Shown: in pieces, positions 21,798-33,200 of the stretch
How positions within the stretch are numbered: position 1 is the first letter of the stretch
Layout of the letters: each line of letters begins with the position of its first letter
Notes under the pieces: generated by a model
Database searches by the model: none
What the model was told of the DNA's origin: nothing
Seen by the model: the letters and a program-made list of their open reading frames with translations, nothing else
Program-made: the position numbers and the translations under genes
Origin: Dillenia suffruticosa
Taxonomy: Eukaryota; Streptophyta; Magnoliopsida; Dilleniales; Dilleniaceae
Length of the DNA stretch: 64,000 bases
Direction of reading: 5' to 3'
Assembly (NCBI GenBank): GCA_033439265.1
Contig: JAVTVX010000002.1
Span: 9,212,174 to 9,276,173 of the forward strand

Positions 21798-22875
21798 CAT
21801 TTTCATCTCTGAAATAGGTGGGAGAGTTGGCTGGAATAGCAGTTGGAGCTACTGTTATGCTCAACATTCTCGTGGCCGGGTAAGTATTCTATTGTTCCTT
21901 TTTGTTGTTGCACCCTCTCTTTGCCGGAAGATAATGATAGTGCGGTTTGGTCAGACTGATCACGTACATATTGAGTTTTAGGGTTTACAAACTAACAAAT
22001 CTTCTGATCTCATTTTGATAACTTTCCACGATCTTAATTTTTTTAGTCCATTTTTTTGGTTTTGCTCCACAAAATTGTGGAGGCAGCTTCTATTAATTTG
22101 CTTCAATATCCCTGATGGAGCTATCTCGCTTCAGATATAAGAACTAAAATATGGACTCAATTTCATAATTTCAATATAAAATTATTTCATCAAAATCAAT
22201 TTTCTCAATTACACTCTTCTCATGGTATGTACTCGCCAGGACTCTCGATAGTCATATTCTCTCATTGGTCCTAATGGCTTGGACATTACCGGTATCTAGA
22301 AAGCCTCTCAAGCCAGAAAAATACCTTGTTCTTTCTTTATAGAGGATAATAAATTGTTTGGCGTGTAATTTATTTACTTTTCTATTCAAACTAAAATTTT
22401 AAGAATTTTTTTTAATACCTTCTCAAGACTTGAATTACAAACAATTGCATCTTCCTAGAATTTCAATTCTAAAATTCTATTTCTATTTTAGTTGGGCATG
22501 TCAACAATTAATCACTCTCAATCAAGAGTTCTAAAATCTATCTAAAATAAATTCAGGTGATAAACCTACATTCAATATTTTCGGTTCCATTCTACATAGA
22601 GGGACTGGATTAAGAAATTCTTCTGTCTTTAATTCTGTAATGTCCATAATTAAAGCCTTTGACAAGCTGACTTTGGTAGGCCTTCGAGTGGTGGCTCCAT
22701 GAATCCGGTGCGGACATTAGGCCCAGCTGTTGCTGCAAGAAACTACAAAGACATTTGGATTTATTTGGTGGCACCCACACTAGGGGCAGTCGCAGGGGCG
22801 GGAGTCTACACGTTGGTCAAGCTTCGAGGGGATGAGGGTGAGCCACCACGCCAGGTCAGGAGCTTTCGACGCTAA
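19574..22875 (+). CDS. NIP5-1: NIP5;1-type aquaporin (boric acid channel)
   Basis: Four exons join without a frame break: 19574-19792, 21309-21728, 21818-21879 and 22680-22875, giving 298 residues (family about 300). All introns are GT-AG. The protein is a major intrinsic protein of the nodulin-26-like group. The N-terminus carries the tandem TPGTPG (residues 16-21), which in Arabidopsis NIP5;1 is needed for endocytosis-dependent polar localisation, then [17 protein letters not shown], diagnostic for NIP5. The first pore loop has SGAHLNPS (NPS, 131-133) and the second has GGSMNPVR (NPV, 242-244, with the selectivity-filter Arg 245); NPS/NPV instead of NPA/NPA is the NIP5;1 signature. The C-terminus ends RQVRSFRR. 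Such channels import boric acid across the root plasma membrane under low boron. Intron 1 is 1.5 kb, intron 2 only 89 bp, intron 3 800 bp. The leader carries two AUG-stop elements. No damage is visible and the gene appears functional. Confidence 0.95.
21744..21794 (+). repeat. (CT)n microsatellite inside NIP5;1 intron 2
   Basis: About 25 uninterrupted CT units fill more than half of the 89-bp intron 2 and end 23 bp before the acceptor AG (21816-21817). They act as, or overlap, the polypyrimidine tract. The GA/CT ORFs reported on either strand here are artefacts of this repeat. Confidence 0.9.
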
Positions 22876-22981
22876 AATACTTTGGCCTGGATAACGCAGT
22901 CCCCTAATATTGCAACTATGCAAGGGGATCGTTATTATCCGGTAATGATATTAATAATGATTGTAGTTGCTTGAAGCTTTT

Positions 22982-22987
22982 AATAAA
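22982..22987 (+). terminator. Poly(A) signal of NIP5;1
   Basis: AATAAA, 107 bp after the NIP5;1 stop codon, in an otherwise non-coding stretch. Position and sequence suit a near-upstream element of a plant poly(A) site. Confidence 0.55.
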
Positions 22988-23382
22988 GGCGGAAACATTG
23001 ACCGTACACCTAAAACCCCACGCTGTGCTGCTTTGCTGGTAAAGTACAGCTCCTGTTTGCTGCATTATTATATCATGTCATAAATGCAGGTCGCCATGTC
23101 CGTCGAACCTGCGAACCAAGTAAAAGAATGTTGTGTGCTCCTATTTATGTTGGAAAAATATGGTGTGCTTTGATTTGTGTCTCGGATTGGTATCTTCTCT
23201 TCAATTGCGTTCTTAGTGTTACTCAAATGCTAAATCCAGGCAGATTGATTTGGAGGCAAAAAACTGGATTTGCACTTGTCTTAAAGAAGTTCAAATCTAA
23301 ACACTCTCAATCCCCTAATTTAAAATGCAATTATTTAAAATACTCCTCGGCAAATGCAATTGCCTCCACCACTCTCCTGCGG

Positions 23383-23490
23383 TTGTGAATTTGTGAAACA
23401 ATTCTATCATTGATCACCTTGGTGAATGCATGAAAGTTGTAAATTCATGAAACGATTCTGTCATTGATCACCTTGGTTAAGGCATGAATG
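23383..23490. repeat. 54-bp tandem duplication
   Basis: Two adjacent imperfect copies begin at 23383 (ttgtgaatttgtgaaaca) and 23437 (ttgtaaattcatgaaacg), both containing cattgatcaccttggt. Non-coding. Confidence 0.8.
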
Positions 23491-24238
23491 TTGTTTGATC
23501 ACAATTAATAAACAAAGTCAAAACTTCAACTCAAGTGAGACAAATCCCTCTCCTCCTTGTAATAGGATTAAATTCGAATCTCATTATGAAAAAAAAAAAA
23601 GTTTAATAAGCAAAATATTAAGACAAATAAATGTTCAGAGTGAAGATGCTAGAGTGGGAGAGCTAGAGCTAGGTTACCGACAATCATCCAGAAAGTAAAG
23701 GAGAGCTAAGGTCTACAAGTCATTTGAAGTCTATTACTTTTGATCTTTCAAAGTTTGGGAGGATTTGCAATAAATTCAAATCCCTTTAAAAGAATAATAA
23801 CCAAGCAAAGAACCTTAGATTTTAGATGCCTAGCATATGTTCCATACTGGTTGTAAAGTTCTGGCAGACTTCTTCAACCACAATTTTTAGAACATAAAAA
23901 TTTGGAACCATTTCTACCAACTTTCGTAATCAAATCCTACATTATTCTTGAGGATTTCTTGATGTTATCAAATTATAATTATTAATTTCGCGGACCTTAG
24001 TATCTTTCCCTTGTAATTGGTCTCAATTTAAGCCTTACTTAAAGGAGTGAATTTTTTCTAGAAGCATAACCGCTGGCTGCCCTTCAGGCCATTAAGGTGG
24101 CGGTTGAATATTGAGTTCTGAGCTAACATGTTTCTCTCTCACGCCGCCTGTGATAGACAGAGCAAGAATGGAAGGGCATAATTTATAAAATTAACATATT
24201 TTTTAAGCTATAAAATTAACATTATGAGAAGCTCTACT

Positions 24239-24360
24239 CCATATTTTTACATCAAAAAGGGAATACTAAGCTCTCAAAGAGGGGAAATAAGTAATCGTCG
24301 GTAACTTATTTCCCCCTTTAAGAGTACAATGGTTCCATTTTGATGCAAAATAATAGCATA
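24239..24360. repeat. Long imperfect inverted repeat (MITE-like hairpin)
   Basis: The left arm (24239-24292) and right arm (24304-24360) pair over about 55 bases around an 11-base loop. The inner stem is the best part: ctctcaaagaggggaaataa pairs with ttatttcccccttta/agag with two mismatches, and the outer part pairs tttttacatcaaaaagg with a segment around ttccattttgatgcaaa. It could be a small foldback transposon or a hairpin RNA source; no target duplication was identified. Confidence 0.6.
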
Positions 24361-24604
24361 TTTATATAAAATCAACAAGTATAGTGCTACTTTTTACACT
24401 TACCCCTTTCCCTGCGTACCAAACACAACGACAATGTAAAACCACCATCTGATGCATATTATAATATTAGAAAAATGATAAGAAGTTAATAACCCTCATT
24501 TTCTTTTGGGATAAATGCAAGTGACAAAGATAAACAAACAGGTAGTGCAAAAGTCACTGGATCCATCTCTAATCATCCCAAGTTGATGCAGTTGTTGGAG
24601 AAAA

Positions 24605-27247
24605 TTATCGACCTGGTTTACAGGATCTCCACTGTTTTACGCTAGATCTTAATTCAGAGGGGACGGAAGCAGACCACAATGTCAAGTCAGGGATAGGCCC
24701 CGTCACTGCAAGATAGTTTTCACCTCCAGGTATTCTCTTCCAGCATAACTATACCAACAAGTCAAAATTGTAAGTCTTTAAACAATGAGATCCTACTAGC
24801 ATAATTATCAAAGGGTGCAGAAGCCTGCAAATTTATGGAACTTTTGGATCTATGGTTATAGGCACAATAGTCGGGGCCAAGAAGAGTTCTAGATGCAAAC
24901 CAAGGTGAATATCTAATCCTCCTATACCTTTTCCGGCCTTTCGGCTAAGATCAATATCTAATCCTCCCTCCCTGATGCCAAAATGGGCTGGAGTCCAATT
25001 CACGAGGCTGCCCTTATGTTTCACAAAAAGGATATAAAAACACAATGGAATCTCCATACTCCGTGTGGAATAACCAATCCTCAGGCAATTAATGAAAAGG
25101 CAAGATTACAAAAGTTATATGCAATTCAATAATTGCAAGTGCTTGATCAAGATACTTCCGGAAAGATGAAATTTTCAATAATACATTATTTTTGTTCAGT
25201 AAGATGCCAGAGTGGACCACTGACTCATTCTGACAGAAATCATTTGATACCACGGATAGCTAAGGGGGTTTCCATAACCAAAAACATGTGTTCATTGTTC
25301 AGTCACGCTCTTATTTAGTCTTGCCACCATTGGTTTGGCATCCCAAAATCATTAACATGCTCCAATTGTAGAGTGAATTATGTCACAAACATCATGACCC
25401 TTAGGGAAGATCATTTGCATAAGAGCATTAGTTTGAATTGATATGCCCAGAGACAAGATTGGAGCACAAAATTTGTCATTTTCCTCCGATGATTTCCCCA
25501 AGTTCAAAAATAATCCCACTGAAACAAAGTTCTACACTGGAATTTTACTAACATGTTTATGTAGCAGTCTTCTTACACATTCAATTTGCAGTACAGCATG
25601 ATGTTTTCTGTGTTAATGCTATTGCATAATAGCACTTGTAAGTTTAGATGCAACTTTTATCTGCAATGATAAACACTTGTATTTGGTAAGCTTATGCACC
25701 ACGACAACCATGTCACATATAATTTTTGTATATTCCTGAATAATCATAAATTCAAATATGTGAAAAGATGACTAAACATGCAGAATGAATATTCGAAGAC
25801 ATACTTGCCCAGGAAATGCTTTGCATAATGCCTTTATTGTTGAATTTTGTACCCAGGCTCCATCAGTAGGAGAAATATATCCATCTGCAGCACAATGTGC
25901 ATCAGAGGACCCACCACAATTTACCATGATACGGCCATGGGGCATCAACCGGTCATGCAAGTCCAACCATGTGGCAGCCTGCAAAATCACATGAATTTTA
26001 CATAGTCACATTATTTATTAAAAATAAAAAATAAAAAATAAATAAAAATAAATAAAAATAAATAAACTAAACCAAACTAAACTATAGCATAATAGAATGT
26101 GACAATTTGAATATAATGTCACAGCAATTTACAATGAAGAAATTGCTCGACTCGGTCGACCATAGAATAGAAATTTTTCCACTATGTTTCACAAGGCGAC
26201 ATGGAAATTCAACCCAAATAAGAGGAATATTTTACTTAAAAGACACATCTGATCTGCAGTGGAAATATAGAATGCTTTATTCCCTTAATCACTAATTCTC
26301 TCTACTTTTAAATTCACAAATAACTCATTTGAAGTAACACAATCTTACATATGGCACATCCTTATACTAAAGGATATTTTACGACACATCTGATAATACA
26401 TAAAATATTGCATCATTTAAATAAATTATATGCAACCCTAAAAGTCACAATGAAAAACCTCTAAGCCACATTCAAATAGACACCTCGTACAGTAAGCGGG
26501 GAAAAAAAACACATGAATGCATAGTGACGTGGTGGAAATCAAAAATTTTTTAAATTTACAGCAAGAGTTTGACTGGGGGTTAGCATATACCTTTTGTAAT
26601 TGTGGCAAAACCTTCCCATCAGAAAATAAATCAACGATAATGCCTATATCAGTGGGTGCATGAAAACAGAACATCAACATAAACATTAAACATGCCATCA
26701 ATATAATCATTTTGAAGTAGAATAAGCATTCCATGTAATGCGCATGAATAGAAAATAAGCCATCAAAGACATTACCATATTTAACAGCAGGTGATGTCAC
26801 TTTAAGCGAAGAAAAAACCAAAAAGCTACTCTAGTAAACCAAAACTCTCCAACATGTCTAATATCTCTTCCAAACTAAGACCACTGAAAGCCCATATGAG
26901 AGAACTATGTATTAGAAGATATTAGGAACAGACTAGTTGTACAAACCCCCTTCCTCAATCTGATGATCACAGATTCAAATCTTTGTACAACCAAAAAAAG
27001 ATATTAATCCTACAAGAGAGAACTATGCATGAATCTATTTTGTGAAACTTTTACGTTTCTTTGGTGTATTTTGTTGTGTCTTTCTCCAATATGTAAGGTG
27101 TGGAAGCATGTTAAAACAAATCATCACTCGATTCTTGTCATTTGTATTAATATTCTTAACAATAAGACATGGAAATAACGATTTGTATTCGTCAAGGAGT
27201 ATGAAGTCTCAAAGTTCTGTAAGTTCTCTAAGTTCCCTTGTCCAAAT

Positions 27248-27278
<31 letters not shown>

Positions 27279-30200
27279 TTGGAATTTGCTCCGAAAGAAA
27301 AGAAGATAGAATCATGATTGTTGAAGGGAAATTAACTCCAACTATTTAAGTAAGGAGAGAGAGCCTGGCTTTTGATTGCCTTTACTTTGCTTGACCTAAG
27401 ATCAAGGCCACCATTAAAGAGCAAAGCTTGATTGCAATTGTCAACACAAGGCTCATGAGTCCCCTACATATGGCTCCATGCACTGTAGTCAATTCTTCAC
27501 TTAATTCATCATTTTTTCCACAATTCGATTAGGCTTTATGGTTCATATACACCACACATACATATATAGAAAGATATATATTCTCGGTAGGTTGAGCGAT
27601 TGTATGAAAATTTGTTGGTTTTTGGTGAATTTGGCCTTAGGAATCAACAATTAGTGTTGCATTCTTTATTCCTTTGTTTCCTCCCCCCCCCCCCCTTTTT
27701 CTTACTTGAAATCCAATTGATTATTTTCAGGTTAATAATTGCAAATTTGATTTCTTGTTCTTGATGTACTCCAATGCTTTCATCTATTTTCTTGGTTAAA
27801 TTTTTGGAGATGATTAGTGAACCTTCTTCTTCTTTGACCAAGAGAATTGCATATTTTTCTTTTTATTATTATGTTTAATTGAGTGCAGCATAACAGATGG
27901 CATTTAACCTTAAAAAGTAAAGGTGTTTAAATCAAGATTCTATCTATGATCATTAGGGGAGGTTCTTCAAATTGGATCATAAAATTGAATAAAGAATCGA
28001 TTGAAAAAATCAAAATAAAAACATAAATAAATATTAAACAACACTGGACAAAAATTTTATCTTACAAATAAAATTGTTGGGGTTTATGATAGTAAGAACA
28101 TTTAGTTAAATTGCATATTGTTTACATATAAACTTATTGGTGTTTATTAGAATACAGATGACCTTTACTTGGAAGAATAAAATATTTTTACATTGCTATA
28201 TTCAAGAAAAAATACAAAAGGTATCAGGAAAAAGAAGACACGTGCAAGAAATAAGAATTTAAATGAGATAAAAGGTTAATAGTGTTATCAACAGTAGCTA
28301 ATGAGAATGAGTCCAATTATTTCCTACATGTATAGAACTAGTTAATTCCATGGTATGACCCAAATAAGAAAAAAAATTCCAAGGTTGAAGAAGTGAAGGA
28401 ACAATAAGAATGAACGGTAGAAGAAAGCAAGATTTTCGCTCAAAAAAGCATAGAGGAAAAGGGGGAAGAAAAAAAAAAAAAAAAAAAACTCCAGGATGAG
28501 GTACAATGTTATGAATCTATCAATTCTGTTACAATTCTACCTTTGTGCAATTATTCAACTTTGGCTACTTTTAGATTGTAGAAACATTTTTAATTCTCCA
28601 CCCGTGATTCTAATATCCATCTTCATATTTATATTCTGTAATTAGCTAATTATATGAGACAACAAAAAGAATTCTAAGGTTGAAGAAGTTAATGAAAAAT
28701 AAAAATGAATGGCGAAGAAAGCAAGTTTTTCACTCAAAATAATCAACTTCAAAACAGGTAAGCACTTAAGAGAGAGAGAGGGAAAAAAAAGCAGCGGAAG
28801 GGGACAAAAAGAAAAACTTTTTTAAAAAATTCACAACACGAGAGGTGGGATTAGACCTGGGCATGGCACCTGACCGATCTGGCCTGGCTTTGCACTGGGC
28901 TCCATTTTGCATGTTGCACTTTTTTTAGACTTTGGCAGACCTAGCCTTGTCTAAAACTTTTTAGGATTGGGCCCAAGCTTTACGCACACCTTAAAAACCT
29001 GGCCTGACCCGAAAAATAACTAGGAAAGCCAAGGCCCGACTAGTCCATCTGTTAGGACCAGGATTTGACATAATTTCTAGGCCCGACTGAATTTTCCCTT
29101 AATACACTTACAGCTTACCCTAACAAGCCATGCTCTGCGTGATTTTTCTAGCACTTGAGCTCATTTTACTAATTTTAGATCACAGAATCATACGATTCAA
29201 TGACTTGGGTCACAACTTTAATAGCAATGCTAAAAGATGACATTAGTTTAGTGCTAATGAAAATAACCTTGGGGCAATTTGACAAGTTGTGAACAAGGGT
29301 ATGGTGATTTCAGGCCAAACAACAAGATGAAATGAATTTTTCCCTTAGATTCCATATTAGCTTCAAAATGCAAAAAATGTGGAACTATTAAAGACTTCCA
29401 TTCTTCAACATCCGATCTACTCTCCTCTCAAAATCCAACCTCACAAAAGCTGCAGTCTTGCTTCATTCATTTAAATCCAGGAGGCATGTTTTAAGTACGT
29501 TATAAATAGCAACAAATGGACATCAAATTTCAAGGGCAAAATATATAAAATCAACCAAAAAAAGAGTGCACTCAACATCTAGCATATTACTACCCCTATA
29601 ATGAGGACTATAAATACCATGATATAGACCACAGAATCAGAGATGCTCTCATTAAAAAATTTACGATTGATGAAGGAAATAACCAAATACTCTTAAGGTA
29701 GAGGGAAGCATGGGCAACTTTCTCACCGGCATATCCTCCAAGAACATTAGCTGATGGATGAAGGGCATCTCCAATACGAACAGTAAGAAATCCACCTGCT
29801 TGGTTGCGCTGCTCTATCTTATACAGCCCAAGGTGTTCCCTCGCCTTATCAATCAACTGAGATTTGTGGAGGCATTTCCCAATTAGCAGAGTCACCACAT
29901 AAACCAAGAATTAGCGTGCATTTATTTCTATATATCATTTCAAATATAGCAACAAAACATTCTACTTTGAAACTATGAAATGCAGTATCAGTAAAGGAGC
30001 TTCAAGTCTTCTTAGCATTGAAGTTGCAAGACCGGGGGGCATAGTGGTTTAACAAAGTATGTTAGAAAACTAATACAAAGACTTACTTGTTGGTGGCAAA
30101 ATGTAAAAGCACTCCACCAGATCCCAATGTAAATTCATTGTAGATGCTCAACATTTTGACAATCCCGAAACATATAATTGTAACCTTATCTACCCAACCT

Positions 30201-33200
30201 GATATTACCATTGTTGGAGTGGTTACACAGTTATGCACAAACCAAGATAAGAACATTAGGAAGCAGTTTGTTGCTTTTTAAGGTATTCAACAAGGACTTG
30301 AGGAAAAGGGTTGACGATGAGGAGTAAAGAAACCCAAGAGAATTACAATTTTTTTATTATAGAAAAGAAAAATTATATTAGAGGTGTATATGATTGTTCA
30401 ATGACACCAAAGGATAATAAATCCTCAGAATCCTTTAAAATAATTACAAAAGGAAGATCAAAAAACTAATGAACACACCTGAGAGGCACGAGCCAATAAA
30501 GAAGTAATAAAAAAAAAATCTTATCCCAAAGAAGCAAAGTATGAATAATCTGATTTCTAAAATTCTTACATTCCGTTCTCTCTAAAGCCAAACCTGCACA
30601 TTTCCAAAGCCATCGAGCATCCCTTTTTCCCCGCCAAATCCCCAGAATCTTGCTATCTGGTAGATTCCTGGGACTAACCCAATTATTGTTGCGTATAGCA
30701 TATTCCTGAGACTAATCCAAGAGATAACAAATAGCAAGAGAGGATAGGGTATCTCTCAAGCAAATCAATGGTGACAAGAAGAAACTGAGAAAGCTATCAA
30801 ATAAGAGACGCTCCCTTTGAGTAGACAGCAATGGATGACCAAAAGAACACCAAGAAGAGATCTTCTCCCACAAATGGGGAGAAATTGATCCTCGAAAATC
30901 CCACACTGCTTTCCAGCCAAATGCCCCAAATCACCACCATTCAAGCACAATGCCAAGGGTTTTTATTAACTATTTATCAAGTATTTGCTTACTTGACATT
31001 TTTTTTATGGTCCTGCCCAAAAAAAAACTGGAATCCCACTATTATCAATTTGAAGCAGCAAGAGAAAGTACATGGAGGGAGCTATAATCTTCATATGCTG
31101 CATTTATTTAGGTCATAAGTATACAAATGGAAAAGAGGGGAATTTTAGAAGTATACAAATGGAAAAGAGGGGCATTTTAGTGTTGCAAAGACTGTTGTAA
31201 CAGTAGTTGTAGTCCTCATATGTTGCATTTGTTAGAGAGAATGTGCATGCAAGTGGCAGGCAGAGAGAGAGAGAGAGAGAGGGGAGAGGATAGTAACAGT
31301 ACTTTAAGAATGTAAAGTTAAAACAACTTGATTGATTACTGGAGGATGCCTGAAATGCAGCTTTCAAGTCTATATTAAAAGGAAAAAAATTGAAATTAAA
31401 ATAATAATTGATTTCCTTACGATCTCATCAATCTCCCAACCTTCAAGCTGCAAAGAAGGCCACAAATCGAGCATCAGATTAGCAGCAGTTCCACCCCCCT
31501 ATTTTTTTTTTTTTTTTTTTTTTTTGGGCACAAAGGAAGAAAAATGATCAGGAAAGAAGAAAGAATACTGCAAAGAAAAGAATAAGGCAGTCTTCACTCA
31601 AAAAGAGAAAACAGATAGCACCACTCTGAAAATTTAGCCTATTAAACCTTTGTGCTTGTTCAAAACTCATCAACATAAGGTTCCAACTTGATATGTATGC
31701 CTCATGTACAAAAAAGTGAATTACCAAACCAAAGATTGCAATGGGACCTTTAGGCACTATAGCTGGCAAGCTTGCGAATTCATCCTGGAGAACATTCATG
31801 TACAAAAATAGCTTAATAAGCAAATAAAAAGAGAAGACTACACGAGAAAACCAAAGTCATTGAAGAACACTATCTTTTGCAAGCAAATTGAAGAATACTG
31901 GTTTAACAATGAGCAAGAGATGTTTCTGCTCCGATAAGATATGTCCTTTTTTGAGTAATTTAGTATTTGTAGCTCTATCATAGTAAACATGCATGCGCAT
32001 TGAAAGTAAACAAATATAGAACGCCCATTTTTAACATAGTTGAACCAATATACTTACAATTACGATCAATCATATTCATATCATGTAATAAGTACAATTA
32101 AGTCAATCTTCCAACATCTCATCAACTAAACCATGAAAGGATGATCTTTGGTCCCTATCACTTTGTCTTAATGAATGCCTAACCCAAAACAATAACTTGG
32201 TGGTCAAGGAAAGCACATTCCTTCTAATAAACACAATACATCTCTACACTGAATATTGCCTTTCTTATCACTCAAATCATTCGATGCAATTTGACTGCCA
32301 TCACCACATTTTCACACTTCCACAATCACCACTTTGTTTGTTCTTTGTTCTTTTCTTTTTTGGTCTTCTTTTTATTATTTTTTACCAACATTTTGTATTT
32401 GGGTTGGACCCACTTGAAGCCTAATAAATCCTAAACAAAAATAGGGACCATTTCCTTTCACCATATGCTGCCTTTGATGACAATTTTTAGACCAAGCCAA
32501 GGCTGCAAATCAATCAGACATGCTAAGAAAACTTTTTTACATCCCTTGACCATTGAAGATAGATGCTATCATTCCATGTTTGACTGGACATTCACATGAG
32601 AAGCACGGGCGGCTGGACTAGTGGTGATTCAGTTGTCACATCTAACATTCGAAAAGAACCACAAAAACTGAGCAAAGATGTATAATCAGACATAGGAAAA
32701 ACCCAATTCTTGAGCACAAGCTTGCAACTACAAAGGGGCTGAACACAAGAGAGATCTATTTGATGCGCATGGAAGCTATGAAACTCATAGTTGACTTGGG
32801 GCTTTTGCTACCACACTCAAATTGTTTTGGAATGTGTATATATATATATTTTTTATCAGATAAAAAAAGCCCCAAATTTATTAAGGACACCAAGGGGGTA
32901 CCAAACCCATACTAATTACAAGCAATCAAGTCCAAAAAATCACCAAACTCAGCCCATCACATGTAACTCTCGTATACCATAAAGCAAAATCTTGTAACCA
33001 TTGAGCCTTAAAACTTATCAAAATTCATGGCTAAATCTTCAAATGCTCTCCTGCTCCTCTCTTTCCAAACTGCCCAAAAAATGCAGAGGCACCATAACAA
33101 TAACTGTCTTCTTATGTTTTGGCATTGGAAAACACGACCAAATCCAAATTTCTTCTTCTATACAACCTGCAACCATCCAAGATACCATGTAACCAACAAA

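Larger units (their letters stand above)
22988..24604. other. Intergenic region between convergent genes
   Basis: This lies between the 3' end of NIP5;1 (+) and the 3' end of the spermidine-synthase-like gene (-). No conserved ORF was recognised; the frames at 23128-23388 and 23495-23698 have no family motifs. It contains a 54-bp tandem duplication (23383-23490) and a long hairpin (24239-24360), listed separately. Confidence 0.5.
26644..29726 (-). other. Intron 5 of the spermidine-synthase-like gene
   Basis: 3.1-kb intron. It holds an AATA microsatellite (27252-27280), a 12-bp C run (27682-27693), an A run (28470-28488), a duplicated stretch (28362-28440 and 28660-28735) and a GC-rich patch resembling a hAT end (28853-29090). 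I see no coding sequence inside it. Confidence 0.6.

Noticed and set aside
21542-21812. Ser/Leu and Arg/Glu repeat ORFs on both strands around 21.7 kb
   Set aside because: Produced by read-through into the (CT)n microsatellite of NIP5;1 intron 2; the true exon ends at 21728.
27682-27693. C run as a possible origin or regulatory element
   Set aside because: Simple homopolymer in an intron (others at 42278-42287 and 59999-60009); no further structure around it.
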